Below are positions 16,909 to 25,518 of a stretch of 64,000 nt of DNA, piece after piece. The notes below the pieces were generated by a model. The model had not been told where the DNA came from and made no database searches. It saw only the letters and a list, made by a program, of their open reading frames with translations. Origin of the DNA: Rhodobacteraceae bacterium HTCC2083 (GTDB lineage Bacteria; Pseudomonadota; Alphaproteobacteria; Rhodobacterales; Rhodobacteraceae); NCBI GenBank assembly GCA_000156115.1, contig DS995276.1, forward strand, positions 2,132,226 to 2,196,225, written 5' to 3'. A program made the position numbers and the translations under genes. Within the stretch, counting starts at the first letter, position 1, and each line of letters starts with the position of its first letter.

Positions 16909-18805
16909 CGGATGTCCCTTCTTCGCTTGCCCGCTCGGCAACGTCTTGAGCGGTTTCCGCGGCTGCTTCAAGCGTTGTTGTAACTTCTTCAGGTGGCTCT
17001 GGTCGAATAAGTTTGAATTCAATACGACGATTTGCTTCGCGTCCAGCTTCTGTGCTGTTGTCGCCAATTGGGTTCTCTTCGCCATAGCCCTTCGCGACAT
17101 AACGCGACATAAGAACGCGACGCTCGCGTAGGGCAGTCAGGACGGCCTGCGCACGTGTTTGGCTCAGCTCTTGGTTCATCACTTCGCGACCTTGGCTATC
17201 CGTATATCCGCTGATTTCCATGCGCATATCGTCTGGGCATTTGATCAAGATTTCTGCCATATCATCTAGGATGCTTTCAGCGGAGGCATCAAGATTGCCG
17301 GAGCCAGGTTCGAAGGTGATTTTGCGGCCAGATTGGATTTCTGTGACTTGCACTTCACATTCGTCCGCTGTGGGTAGGCCAAGAACCGGATCCAGCTTTT
17401 TCTTATATGTCACCTCGATTGAGAGATCTTTGGAATCGCCAAGCTTCTCCAAAAGCAACCGCGTGATGTCCGACTTTGCGCTCGGGACACCTGTATCGCC
17501 GAACACGCGCACTTTTTCAGGCGTTACCGTGACTGAGCCATTTTTCAGCATTGAAAGCGTTTCAATTGCGGCCAGCACGCGAACTGACCAATCGCGTGGC
17601 AGGGACTCGTCTATGCGTGACGCTGTATACACTTCGCCAGATCCAAATCGCGCTTTCGCGTAGCTATCTGCGGTGTCGCGAACCAGTTTCGAATTAACGC
17701 GGCCGCGCAATTGTACTTGGCCCTCTGGACTAAGTGTTGCGATGAACTCGGGTGGGCCTTGGCTTGCGTCTGGTATGACGGGAAGCACAGTTTCAAGCGC
17801 GAAGACCTCGGGCAAACCAGTTTCCAATTCGCCCACAACGCGATCAAATAGTGACTGATCCGTGCCTTCATCTGCGACAAGTGTGATGTCTGCATCTGCG
17901 AATGTCACGGTCCCACCACCGAGTTCGCTGAGTTTGTCGATAGACAGGGCCGCTGCACGTGACCATTGTCTGGAGGGAACGCCAAGTCCCAAACGGCAAT
18001 CAGGTGCCGCGCTCATTCCAGCGCGGCGCGCAGCTGCAACAATGGTGTCAAGTGCGACTTCGGTATCCGCACTACATGCGTCAAAACGTGTACCATCCGC
18101 GGCGATAATGAAGCGTAGCGTAAACGGGCTAATAACGGGGCGCGGTGCGGAAATGTTGATCGCAAGGTTTACCTGCGATGATGCCGAGCGGATCAATTCC
18201 TGCTCAAACCTGCGTTTTTCCGCTTCGCTGTCAGACATCGCGGTGACAGACACGTTGCCCGCATCAATAGAAATCTTGGAGCGCGGAAGCAATCGGAGCG
18301 CCTTCATCCCCAATTCCATCGCAGCGGCCCAGCCTTCCGGGGCAGGGTATTTGGCACTTTCAAGAAGATCACTTACTTTCTCGTTCGGGACAAGCTTTGC
18401 CACATCTTCGCGCATTGTCTTGCTTGAGGCCGTCTCGGGGATGAGGCCAATCAAAGAAATGCCGCTATCGTTGCGCAGGATCTCGATTGAGAAACGTGGC
18501 GGGGCAAAGGCTTCGCGATCTGCGACTTCGGTTTGATCAATCACTCGCGCTGCGTCTACAATGCTGCCAGCGGTGCTGACAGCTTTGAAACGCTCAGCTT
18601 CGCTGGGCGCGGTTCCAATCAAGAAAACCTGCAAACCATTGGTGTCAGCATCCGCCCAGGTCAGGCTTTGCTTGTCCAATTCGCGCAAAACGGCGGTTCT
18701 TGAGGTGTCCTCGATGAGTGTGACTGCAAAGCCCGCTGCGACCAAACAGACCGCGCCGGCCCCAATAAATGTAGCCACAACAGTGATGTATGAGGACAAA
18801 CGCAT
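16895..18805 (-). CDS. OmpA-family protein with N-terminal anchor and BON-like repeats
   Basis: 636-residue envelope protein. An N-terminal hydrophobic segment (residues 5-30) acts as signal or anchor. The central 30-480 region consists of several divergent modules resembling BON domains. The C-terminal OmpA/MotB peptidoglycan-binding domain at about 490-605 shows FEPGSGNLD, ISGYTDSQG, LSQTRAQAV and ANRRIEFKL. The last 30 residues are acidic and low in complexity. It lies upstream of, and overlaps, the coiled-coil membrane protein gene. It probably tethers the envelope to peptidoglycan, but the exact role is unknown. Confidence 0.88.
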   Translation of the reverse strand: MRLSSYITVVATFIGAGAVCLVAAGFAVTLIEDTSRTAVLRELDKQSLTWADADTNGLQVFLIGTAPSEAERFKAVSTAGSIVDAARVIDQTEVADREAFAPPRFSIEILRNDSGISLIGLIPETASSKTMREDVAKLVPNEKVSDLLESAKYPAPEGWAAAMELGMKALRLLPRSKISIDAGNVSVTAMSDSEAEKRRFEQELIRSASSQVNLAINISAPRPVISPFTLRFIIAADGTRFDACSADTEVALDTIVAAARRAGMSAAPDCRLGLGVPSRQWSRAAALSIDKLSELGGGTVTFADADITLVADEGTDQSLFDRVVGELETGLPEVFALETVLPVIPDASQGPPEFIATLSPEGQVQLRGRVNSKLVRDTADSYAKARFGSGEVYTASRIDESLPRDWSVRVLAAIETLSMLKNGSVTVTPEKVRVFGDTGVPSAKSDITRLLLEKLGDSKDLSIEVTYKKKLDPVLGLPTADECEVQVTEIQSGRKITFEPGSGNLDASAESILDDMAEILIKCPDDMRMEISGYTDSQGREVMNQELSQTRAQAVLTALRERRVLMSRYVAKGYGEENPIGDNSTEAGREANRRIEFKLIRPEPPEEVTTTLEAAAETAQDVAERASEEGTSDEQN

Positions 18806-18862
18806 TGGCTTCCAGACTCTTCAACCCAGTTGGGTGATACGCGCTGCGGCTTCAGGTTTCAA

Positions 18863-19828
18863 TCAAAGCATTAACGCGATGGCGAAAAACAGCACAGGTA
18901 AAAGCCCCGCGTCGCGGTTCGAACGGAAAAGCGTGATCAATCCTTTTTGATCTGTCGGATTGAAGCTGCGCAATTGCCAATGCAGATGCCATCCAAAGGC
19001 CCACGTGCCACAAAGCGTCAAGATCAGCGCGAGCGTTGAGTGGGCTGCAACACTTTGCACAACGGCGAAGCAAAACAGGGTAAGGCTTGCGATAAGGAAG
19101 TACAAAAGCCACTGCGGCGTCGCGTCGCCAAACAAACGTGCGGTGCTTTTGATGCCAATCAGCGCATCATCTTCAGTGTCCTGATGCGCATAGATCGTGT
19201 CATAAAACAGCGTCCAGGCGATGCCCGCAGCGTATAGCGTGACAGCGGGCCACCCTAGTGATCCGCTATGTGCGGTCCACGCGAGCAACGCACCCCAATT
19301 GAACGCGAGGCCCAAGAAGACTTGTGGCCACCAAGTGAAGCGTTTGGCGAAGGGATAGACTAGCACAGGCAATAGCGACAAAACGCCAAGGCTAATCGCG
19401 GCCCAGTTGAAAGTGAGCAAAACCCCTAGCGAAATCACCGTTTGTAGTGCCATCCAGATCACTGCTTGGCGCACTGTGACTTGCCCCGATGGGATGGGAC
19501 GATTGCGCGTACGCTCGACCGCGCCGTCATAGTCTCGATCTGTGATGTCATTCCACGTACAGCCCGCACCACGCATTAAGGTTGCGCCGATCGCGCAACC
19601 GATGAAGATCCACGCGTCAAACCAATCGGCGTTTCCAGACCAAAGCATTGCCAGCATCAAGGCCCACCAACAGGGCAAGAGCAACAACCATGTGCCTATC
19701 GGGCGATCAAAACGGCTAAGGCGCAGGTAGGGACGCAGCCAGTCCGGCGCGGTGGTATCCACCCAATTGTCTTTGACCGCATCCGCAATCGTAACATCAC
19801 CCTCTGGTTCTTGTGGGGCACCTTGCAT
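18863..19828 (-). CDS. ubiA: 4-hydroxybenzoate octaprenyltransferase
   Basis: 321-residue membrane prenyltransferase that attaches the polyprenyl tail to 4-hydroxybenzoate in ubiquinone synthesis. Both Asp-rich motifs are present: NDITDRDYDGAVERTRNRP (around residues 92-110) and the second DTIYAHQDTEDD near 213. Eight to nine membrane segments are visible. Start ATG at 19828 faces the rsmE start only 12 bases away, so the promoters of the two genes must lie inside or overlap each other's 5' ends. Length is normal. Confidence 0.95.
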   Translation of the reverse strand: MQGAPQEPEGDVTIADAVKDNWVDTTAPDWLRPYLRLSRFDRPIGTWLLLLPCWWALMLAMLWSGNADWFDAWIFIGCAIGATLMRGAGCTWNDITDRDYDGAVERTRNRPIPSGQVTVRQAVIWMALQTVISLGVLLTFNWAAISLGVLSLLPVLVYPFAKRFTWWPQVFLGLAFNWGALLAWTAHSGSLGWPAVTLYAAGIAWTLFYDTIYAHQDTEDDALIGIKSTARLFGDATPQWLLYFLIASLTLFCFAVVQSVAAHSTLALILTLCGTWAFGWHLHWQLRSFNPTDQKGLITLFRSNRDAGLLPVLFFAIALML

Positions 19829-19840
19829 ATGTAGGGTTCC

Positions 19841-20563
19841 ATGACAGCTAAAACTCGCCTTTTTGTAGACCAGCCCTTGGCCGAGGGAAACTGCGTTTCG
19901 GTGTCACAAGCCCAAGCGCATTATCTTTTTGGGGTGATGCGCCTTGCCGTTGGAGGCGCGGTGTCGCTGTTTAATGGAAAAGACGGTGAATGGCGCTGTG
20001 AAATACTCGAGGCGGGCAAGCGCAAAGGTGTGCTGCGCTGCACGGTACAAACCAAGCCGCTGCAGATGCCCCCTGATCTATGGCTCTGCTTTGCGCCCAT
20101 CAAAAAGACACGCACAGATTTCATCGTTGAAAAAGCGACTGAAATGGGCGCGTCAAAGATTTGCCCTGTCCAGACCGAGTTCACCAATTCCGAGCGCATC
20201 AAACAAGAACGGTTGCAGGCGCATGCGGTTGAAGCGGCAGAGCAATGCGGTGGAACCTATGTGCCTGAAGTGATTGCTTTGAGCAAACTCAGTACGATGC
20301 TCGATCACTGGCCAGAAGAACGTCAGATTATGTTTTGCGATGAAACAGAGCTCGGCGTCGCCAGTTCGCTCGCCTCTGCTTCACGCGGTCCTTGGGCGAT
20401 CTTGATTGGCCCCGAGGGTGGTTTTTCCCCCGCTGAACGCAAACGTCTGCATTCTATGCCCGAAGCGCATGTTGTCAGCCTTGGCCCGCGCATCTTGCGT
20501 GCGGATACGGCAGCGGTCGCGGCGATGACGATCTGGCAGGCCGCTTTGGGGGATTGGGTGTGA
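19841..20563 (+). CDS. rsmE: 16S rRNA (uracil(1498)-N(3))-methyltransferase
   Basis: 240-residue SPOUT-class methyltransferase that methylates U1498 in 16S rRNA. The N-terminal PUA-like region (residues 1-70) is followed by the knotted SAM-binding domain, with PIKKTRTDFIVEKATEMGA near 88, IGPEGGFSPAER near 189 and LGPRILRADTAAVAA near 214, all hallmarks of RsmE. TAGGG lies before the ATG. Divergent from ubiA with a 12-base gap; its stop overlaps the start of the next gene (TGATG). Confidence 0.95.
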   Translation: MTAKTRLFVDQPLAEGNCVSVSQAQAHYLFGVMRLAVGGAVSLFNGKDGEWRCEILEAGKRKGVLRCTVQTKPLQMPPDLWLCFAPIKKTRTDFIVEKATEMGASKICPVQTEFTNSERIKQERLQAHAVEAAEQCGGTYVPEVIALSKLSTMLDHWPEERQIMFCDETELGVASSLASASRGPWAILIGPEGGFSPAERKRLHSMPEAHVVSLGPRILRADTAAVAAMTIWQAALGDWV

Positions 20564-21411
20564 TGCGCAAAGCCCAAGCCTGCGATCTTGGAGCGATAGA
20601 GCACCATCTCAAACAAAGCTTCGCGACGACGATGTTTCTGCGCAGCAATTTGCTAAACTACGGCATCGATGGGGCTTCGCGCTATTGCATGGATGTGTTT
20701 TTTGACGGCGAGGCAGGGATCGAAGGCGGTCTGTGTGCGATCACACGCAGCGGCTATTTGCTTGCCCATGTTGATCCGTCGCAACACCGCCTTTGGGTCG
20801 AATTTGCCCATGCGCTAAAAGGGCGCGAGGTTCTGGGCATGACGGGTGATCAAGAGCAGATCTCGGCATTGTTCAATGCGTTGGGCGCCGAAAACGCGGG
20901 GTTTAAGATTGATGATGTACAGCGGCTTTACGCGGTTTCCCTCGATCGAGTGCCTGTGTTCGACGATGTTGAATTGCGCGCGCCAGAGCCAGATATGATC
21001 GAGCAACTGTCGCATTGGCGCTTAGCTTCGAATATTGAAGCACTTGGAGAACGCGAAACGGTTAGTGCATTGGCTGAGGCGCGTGCGCAAATCAACCTCT
21101 TGCAAACCGAAGATCGTTTGCGCGTACTCTTGAGCAATGGCGAAGTCGTTGCGATGACAGCTCTCAACGCAACTCTGCCGGATTGCGTGCAAATTGGTGG
21201 TGTCTTTACGCCCCCTGCTGAACGATCCAAAGGCTATGCACGTCGTGCCGTCGCATTGCATCTCGCAGAGGCGCGTCGCAACGGTGTCGAAAAGGCCGTA
21301 CTTTTCGCGGCTAATCTCGCTGCCTGTCGCGCGTATGAAGCGATTGGGTTTGAGCAAGTGGGCCACAACCGCGTTGCGCTTTTTAGTAACCCATTCAAGG
21401 TGGACGCATGA
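20563..21411 (+). CDS. GNAT-family N-acetyltransferase
   Basis: 282-residue protein whose C-terminal half (about 150-275) is a GNAT acetyltransferase: the acetyl-CoA pyrophosphate loop appears as ERSKGYARRAV, followed by AANLAACRAYEAIGFEQVG. The N-terminal half is a divergent GNAT-like or regulatory segment with no clear motif. ATG 20563 overlaps the rsmE stop by one base, so translation is coupled. The acyl acceptor is unknown. Confidence 0.85.
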   Translation: MRKAQACDLGAIEHHLKQSFATTMFLRSNLLNYGIDGASRYCMDVFFDGEAGIEGGLCAITRSGYLLAHVDPSQHRLWVEFAHALKGREVLGMTGDQEQISALFNALGAENAGFKIDDVQRLYAVSLDRVPVFDDVELRAPEPDMIEQLSHWRLASNIEALGERETVSALAEARAQINLLQTEDRLRVLLSNGEVVAMTALNATLPDCVQIGGVFTPPAERSKGYARRAVALHLAEARRNGVEKAVLFAANLAACRAYEAIGFEQVGHNRVALFSNPFKVDA

Positions 21412-21935
21412 GTTTTGTACGTCCAGAAGTGCGCGCTGCATTGTGGCATTGGCGCGAGGTTTTGTTGGGGCTCGCTATCGCTGCCTTGGCAGGATTTTGG
21501 ACCTATAACGCCTTCGGGATCCTGCGTGTTCTTGCTTTGGTTTTGTTGGCCCTCGCGGTGCTTCTTATCCTGACAGGCATCCAAAGGGGGCGCTTTCGGG
21601 GACAAACGGGTGGGCAGGGCGTAGTGCAGGTGATTGAGGGTCAGGTGAGTTATTATGGCCCGCTGACAGGGGGCGCTGTTGCGATCTCTGAGCTGGCAGC
21701 GCTCAGCCTAGATGGGCGTGCCAAGCCTGCTCATTGGCTTTTGGTGCCCGACCAAGGCGCGACTTTACAAATCCCTGTCAGCGCTGCTGGCTCGGATGCG
21801 CTTTTTGATGCGTTCACGGGTCTTTCTGGCCTCAAGACCGAACATTTGTTGCGACTTAAGCAAGCAGAGGCACCCCGCCTTCAAGTGGTCTGGCGGCGCA
21901 AAGATGTGCAAGCGATGATCAATTCGCTGAATTAA
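21408..21935 (+). CDS. two-helix membrane protein of unknown function
   Basis: 175-residue protein with two adjacent hydrophobic segments (about residues 17-37 and 40-58) and a soluble C-terminal domain of about 110 residues. It resembles uncharacterised conserved proteins found after rsmE-type operons in Rhodobacterales, but I recognise no domain. It overlaps the GNAT gene by 4 bases (ATGA) and its stop overlaps the convergent MATE gene by 4 bases. The C-terminal domain has no catalytic motif that I can see. Confidence 0.75.
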   Translation: MSFVRPEVRAALWHWREVLLGLAIAALAGFWTYNAFGILRVLALVLLALAVLLILTGIQRGRFRGQTGGQGVVQVIEGQVSYYGPLTGGAVAISELAALSLDGRAKPAHWLLVPDQGATLQIPVSAAGSDALFDAFTGLSGLKTEHLLRLKQAEAPRLQVVWRRKDVQAMINSLN

Positions 21936-23299
21936 GCGCGCAACCCGCCGATCTTCTCTTTTGAAATGCGGATCGTGATCCAAAGTGCAATCGCCCAGCC
22001 CGAACTCACGGCCACGCCAATGCCGAGCCAGACGCCCCAAACATCCATTCTAAAGACCCCAATCAAGAGCCACACGAAAAAGGCGACACCAAAGCCTTGA
22101 CGATATAGACTGATCCAGAGCGTGTAGACTGGCTTTTTCAGCGCTTGCAGGAGCGAGTTGATCGCGAAAAGCATCATGTAGAGTGGGAACAGGAACCCAT
22201 CGACACGCAGGTAACTTTGGCCGATTGGAATGACCCGGGCATCTTCGGTGAACAACCCCATCGCGAATGCGCCGCCGAACCAAAGAACAGGGGCCGCGAG
22301 GGCGGTCATCAGAAAGCCAAGTTTCCAGCAAAACCAAACCGCTTCGCGCACTCTTGCGTGATCTTGCGCGCCGTAGTTTTGAGCCGCAATGGGCAGCAAG
22401 GCACCCGTCATGCCAAGCACTGGCAAAAGTAAAATCTGCTCAATCCGTAAGGCAATGCCATAGGCAGCAATCGCCTCCTCGCCAAACCCTTTCAGTGCGA
22501 ATTGCACCACAAAACCAGAGACAAACATCACCATCATTGCCGTTGTTGTGGGCAACATCTGCGCAAGGATATCTTTCACAATTGAAAGCTCTAACCGCAC
22601 ATGGCGCAGTTCCACGCCTCGCATGATTTGCAAACGCGAGACGGTCCAAAGGATCCAGATCATCACACCTGTTTGACTTAGTATTGTAGCCAGCGCGATT
22701 CCATTGAACCCAAGGCCGCCGATCACCCCTGGGATGCCATAAATAAATAGTGGATTAAGCCCGATATTGGCGAGAAAGGCGACCATCTGACCACGCTGTA
22801 GCGTCACGCTATCACCGTGCGCTTGCAAAATACCATTGGCGGAAAATGCAAGAATGAAACCGGGCAGGGCGGCGATCAGCCAGTAGAAATATCCCGTAGC
22901 CGCATCGCGATATGCGCCGGGCTCTGAGATCAGCGCAATCGCGCGGGGTCCGAACCAAACCGCGAAGATCATCAGCACAATCGTTGCAATAGTTGCGAAC
23001 GCTAAACCTTGCACAGCAAGACGGCGCGCCATGCGATCATCTTTCGCGCCGCGCGCGTTACCAACCAAAGCAGACATCGCAGACGACAGGCCAAACGCCA
23101 CTGCAATCAGCACGAAGAAAGCTTGGAAGCCGATCGCGAGACCTGCCTGCGCGTCGGTGCCGATTTGGCCCGCGAAATAGACGTCAACAACGTTGTAGAG
23201 CGTGGTGAACAACATGCCCAATGCTGCCGGAATAGCGAGCCTACGGAAATGCCCCGCGATAGAGCCGGTTGTCAGATCGTAGTCGCGCGCTGCTGCCAT
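21932..23299 (-). CDS. MATE-family multidrug efflux transporter
   Basis: 455-residue transporter with twelve hydrophobic segments in two homologous halves, of the MATE (NorM/DinF) family. It extrudes cationic drugs or metabolites in exchange for Na+ or H+. The N-terminal segment RRLAIPAALGMLFTTLYNVV and the LGMTGALLPIAAQNYGA motif near 285 are typical. Located between the convergent small membrane protein and the enamidase-like gene on the same strand, 86 bases downstream. It might export pathway intermediates, but nothing in the sequence shows that. Confidence 0.92.
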   Translation of the reverse strand: MAAARDYDLTTGSIAGHFRRLAIPAALGMLFTTLYNVVDVYFAGQIGTDAQAGLAIGFQAFFVLIAVAFGLSSAMSALVGNARGAKDDRMARRLAVQGLAFATIATIVLMIFAVWFGPRAIALISEPGAYRDAATGYFYWLIAALPGFILAFSANGILQAHGDSVTLQRGQMVAFLANIGLNPLFIYGIPGVIGGLGFNGIALATILSQTGVMIWILWTVSRLQIMRGVELRHVRLELSIVKDILAQMLPTTTAMMVMFVSGFVVQFALKGFGEEAIAAYGIALRIEQILLLPVLGMTGALLPIAAQNYGAQDHARVREAVWFCWKLGFLMTALAAPVLWFGGAFAMGLFTEDARVIPIGQSYLRVDGFLFPLYMMLFAINSLLQALKKPVYTLWISLYRQGFGVAFFVWLLIGVFRMDVWGVWLGIGVAVSSGWAIALWITIRISKEKIGGLRA

Positions 23300-23385
23300 G
23301 TGCTCGGTCCTGGTAGGTTACGTGTTCCTCTAGGTCCGCACTACGCAAGAATGTGTGCTGTGTAAAACTTTTACGTGAAGAAGCG

Positions 23386-24558
23386 CTAGACAACCTGCGG
23401 CAAACGATAAGCAGGGGGCGTGTTTCTGCTACGTCCAGAACAGACGGCACCGTCGATCACCGTCATGCCAACACCGGGGAGGTTTCCAAGTTGAACGCTT
23501 TCCAGAATGTTCTTGCCGGGTGCGTGCTGTGCCTGATCCATCAGCACAAAGTCCGCGCACATTCCTCTTTCTATAAGCCCCGTATCGAGGTTGCGTTGTC
23601 GTGATGTGTTGCCATTGCCAAAGCAAAAGGCGATTTCGGCAGGAACATTGCCAAAGGCGGATAGCATAGCGATCATTCGCAAAATTCCGAGCGGTTGCAC
23701 GCCGGAGCCTGCCGGACCGTCCGTGCCAAGGATCACTTGATCCAGTTTACCCAACTCACGCGCCGTGTTCACAGTCAAAACCGCAGCGCGTTCATTTCCG
23801 TTATGCACAATCTCAAACGCCGCTTTGCAGCTTTCGCAGAGGCAAATGATCTGATCGTCGGGCAGGGCCGAATGCCCCCCATTGATATGTCCAATCACAT
23901 CCGTACCGGTTTCCATCACCATATCAGCGTCGATCAAACCAGAGCCGGGAATCGATGGCCCGCCTGTGTGGATCGTACTTTGTATGCCGTATTTACGCGC
24001 CCAGCCGACCATTTGCTGCGCGGTTTTACCGTCTTTAACGGTACCAAGGCCGACTTCGCCCAGCAGGGTTACGCCCGCATCTGCGAGGTCTTTGAAATCT
24101 TGCTCGACCATCCCATGCTCAATAACGGGCGCTCCTGCGTGGACTTTCATGCCGGAAGGGCGGAAGTTTTCGTACCAACGCTGCGCCGCGATGGCCATGG
24201 CTTTTAGGCCGACAACATCCTTGGGACGCCCCGGCATATGGACTTCACCAGCCGAAATTAGGGTCGTTACTCCGCCATGCAGCGTGCTGTCGATCCAGTG
24301 TAGCTGCTGTTGGCGTGGGGTGTAATCGCCAATCACAGGATGGATATGGCTGTCGATCAAACCTGGTGCCAGCGTGACGCCATTTGCGTCGATGACCGTG
24401 TCTGCGCCCTCGAGGTTCATATCGGCCTCGCGACCCCACCCCGCGATTTTGCCAGCGTAGGCGATGATGCAATCAGCCTCGTAGATGGGCGCTTCCATCT
24501 TGCCCGATAGCATCAGGCCGATATTGCGAATGACAAGTTTCTGTGCGGAATCTGACAT
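23386..24558 (-). CDS. ena: enamidase-like amidohydrolase
   Basis: 390-residue metal-dependent amidohydrolase. It resembles the enamidase of Eubacterium barkeri, which opens 1,4,5,6-tetrahydro-6-oxonicotinate to 2-formylglutarate and ammonia. Shared features I recognise: SHIH (His71, His73), MPGRPKDVVGLKA, GEVGLGT (Glu168), IHTGG (His197), GHINGG (His224), GTDGPAGSG (Asp280) and the C-terminal SRNTPPAYR. Start chosen at 24558 because AAGGAG lies 6 bases before it; the frame extends 7 codons further. It is divergent from the molybdenum hydroxylase and reductase genes that would supply its substrate. Another cyclic enamide is possible. Confidence 0.82.
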   Translation of the reverse strand: MSDSAQKLVIRNIGLMLSGKMEAPIYEADCIIAYAGKIAGWGREADMNLEGADTVIDANGVTLAPGLIDSHIHPVIGDYTPRQQQLHWIDSTLHGGVTTLISAGEVHMPGRPKDVVGLKAMAIAAQRWYENFRPSGMKVHAGAPVIEHGMVEQDFKDLADAGVTLLGEVGLGTVKDGKTAQQMVGWARKYGIQSTIHTGGPSIPGSGLIDADMVMETGTDVIGHINGGHSALPDDQIICLCESCKAAFEIVHNGNERAAVLTVNTARELGKLDQVILGTDGPAGSGVQPLGILRMIAMLSAFGNVPAEIAFCFGNGNTSRQRNLDTGLIERGMCADFVLMDQAQHAPGKNILESVQLGNLPGVGMTVIDGAVCSGRSRNTPPAYRLPQVV

Positions 24559-24629
24559 GATCGCTCCTTTCGAATTCATCTGAACGCTAACAGATGCGGT
24601 GTTTCGATCAAGAGGGGGCAGGAAAGGAT

Positions 24630-24669
24630 TTGACAGAATCCTCGCCGCAATATTCTATTCGTATACAAA
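24630..24669. promoter_or_regulatory. divergent promoter/operator region with GTATAC palindrome
   Basis: Between the divergent enamidase-like and FAD-subunit genes. TTGACA at 24630-24635 is a good -35 for the plus strand, with a weak TATTCT -10 at 24651 (15-base spacing). TTCGTATACAAA at 24658-24669 is a near-palindrome centred on GTATAC, a form used by GntR-type regulators, and would overlap the start region. Not confirmed by any regulator gene next to it. Confidence 0.35.
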
Positions 24670-24687
24670 CAAGTTTTGAGGGCTGTT

Positions 24688-25518
24688 TTGGAATATCTAA
24701 CACCTATGTCGCTTGACGATGCCCTTGCCGCGCTGGACGCGGGTGAACTCAGCATTATCGCGGGGGGCACGGATTGGTATCCGGCTCAGGGCGAATGTCC
24801 GATCGAGTGCGATATTCTGGACGTGACGCGGATTGCGGCTCTGCGCGGCATTTCAAAAGCCAAAGACGGTTGGCGCATCGGCGCGGCCAGTACATGGAGC
24901 GATGTGATCGCAGCCGACTTGCCCGCAGCTTTCGATGGGTTGAAAGCTGCTGCGCGTGATGTTGGCTCAGTTCAAATCCAAAACGCAGGCACGATTGCGG
25001 GAAATCTCTGTAACGCGTCCCCCGCCGCGGATGGGGTGCCGCCTTTGCTTGCGCTCAAAGCGTTGGTTGAAATTTGCAGCGCGGAAGGGTGTCGCGTTGT
25101 GCCTTTGGGCACCTTCATTACTGGCGTGCGACGCGTGGCTTTGGACAAGGGCGAAATGGTGACTGCGGTGATAATCCCAGAAACCTCGGCAGCGCTCAAA
25201 AGTGCTTTCGTGAAATTGGGCGCGCGCAAATATCTGGTAATTTCCATCGCTATGGTTGCGGTGACATGCGCGTTGCGCGACGGCGTCTTGAGTGATGTAC
25301 GGATTGCGGTCGGATCCTGCTCCCCTGTGGCGAAGAGACTCTCAGCACTCGAGGCAGCTTTGGAAAATCAAACACTCGCGCAAACCGACGCGATACTTGC
25401 GGAGGCGTGTCTTTCTGCCTTAGCGCCTATCGATGACGTGCGCGGATCTAAAGAGTACCGCGTCGATGTGGTTGCCACTTTAATCGCACAAGCCCTGCGG
25501 GAGGCAAGCCATGGATAG
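24688..25518 (+). CDS. molybdenum hydroxylase FAD-binding subunit (CoxM/NdhF-like)
   Basis: 276-residue FAD subunit of a xanthine-dehydrogenase-family hydroxylase. It passes electrons from the Fe-S clusters to the acceptor. FAD-binding loops are visible as IIAGGTDWYP (residues 23-32) and GTIAGNLCNASPAADG (101-116). I chose TTG 24688 (EYLTPMSLDDAL) because GAGGG lies 5-6 bases upstream; a TTG at 24676 is in frame but lacks a ribosome site. It overlaps the next gene by 8 bases. With the neighbours it most likely hydroxylates a pyridine carboxylate at C6. Confidence 0.85.
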   Translation: MEYLTPMSLDDALAALDAGELSIIAGGTDWYPAQGECPIECDILDVTRIAALRGISKAKDGWRIGAASTWSDVIAADLPAAFDGLKAAARDVGSVQIQNAGTIAGNLCNASPAADGVPPLLALKALVEICSAEGCRVVPLGTFITGVRRVALDKGEMVTAVIIPETSAALKSAFVKLGARKYLVISIAMVAVTCALRDGVLSDVRIAVGSCSPVAKRLSALEAALENQTLAQTDAILAEACLSALAPIDDVRGSKEYRVDVVATLIAQALREASHG

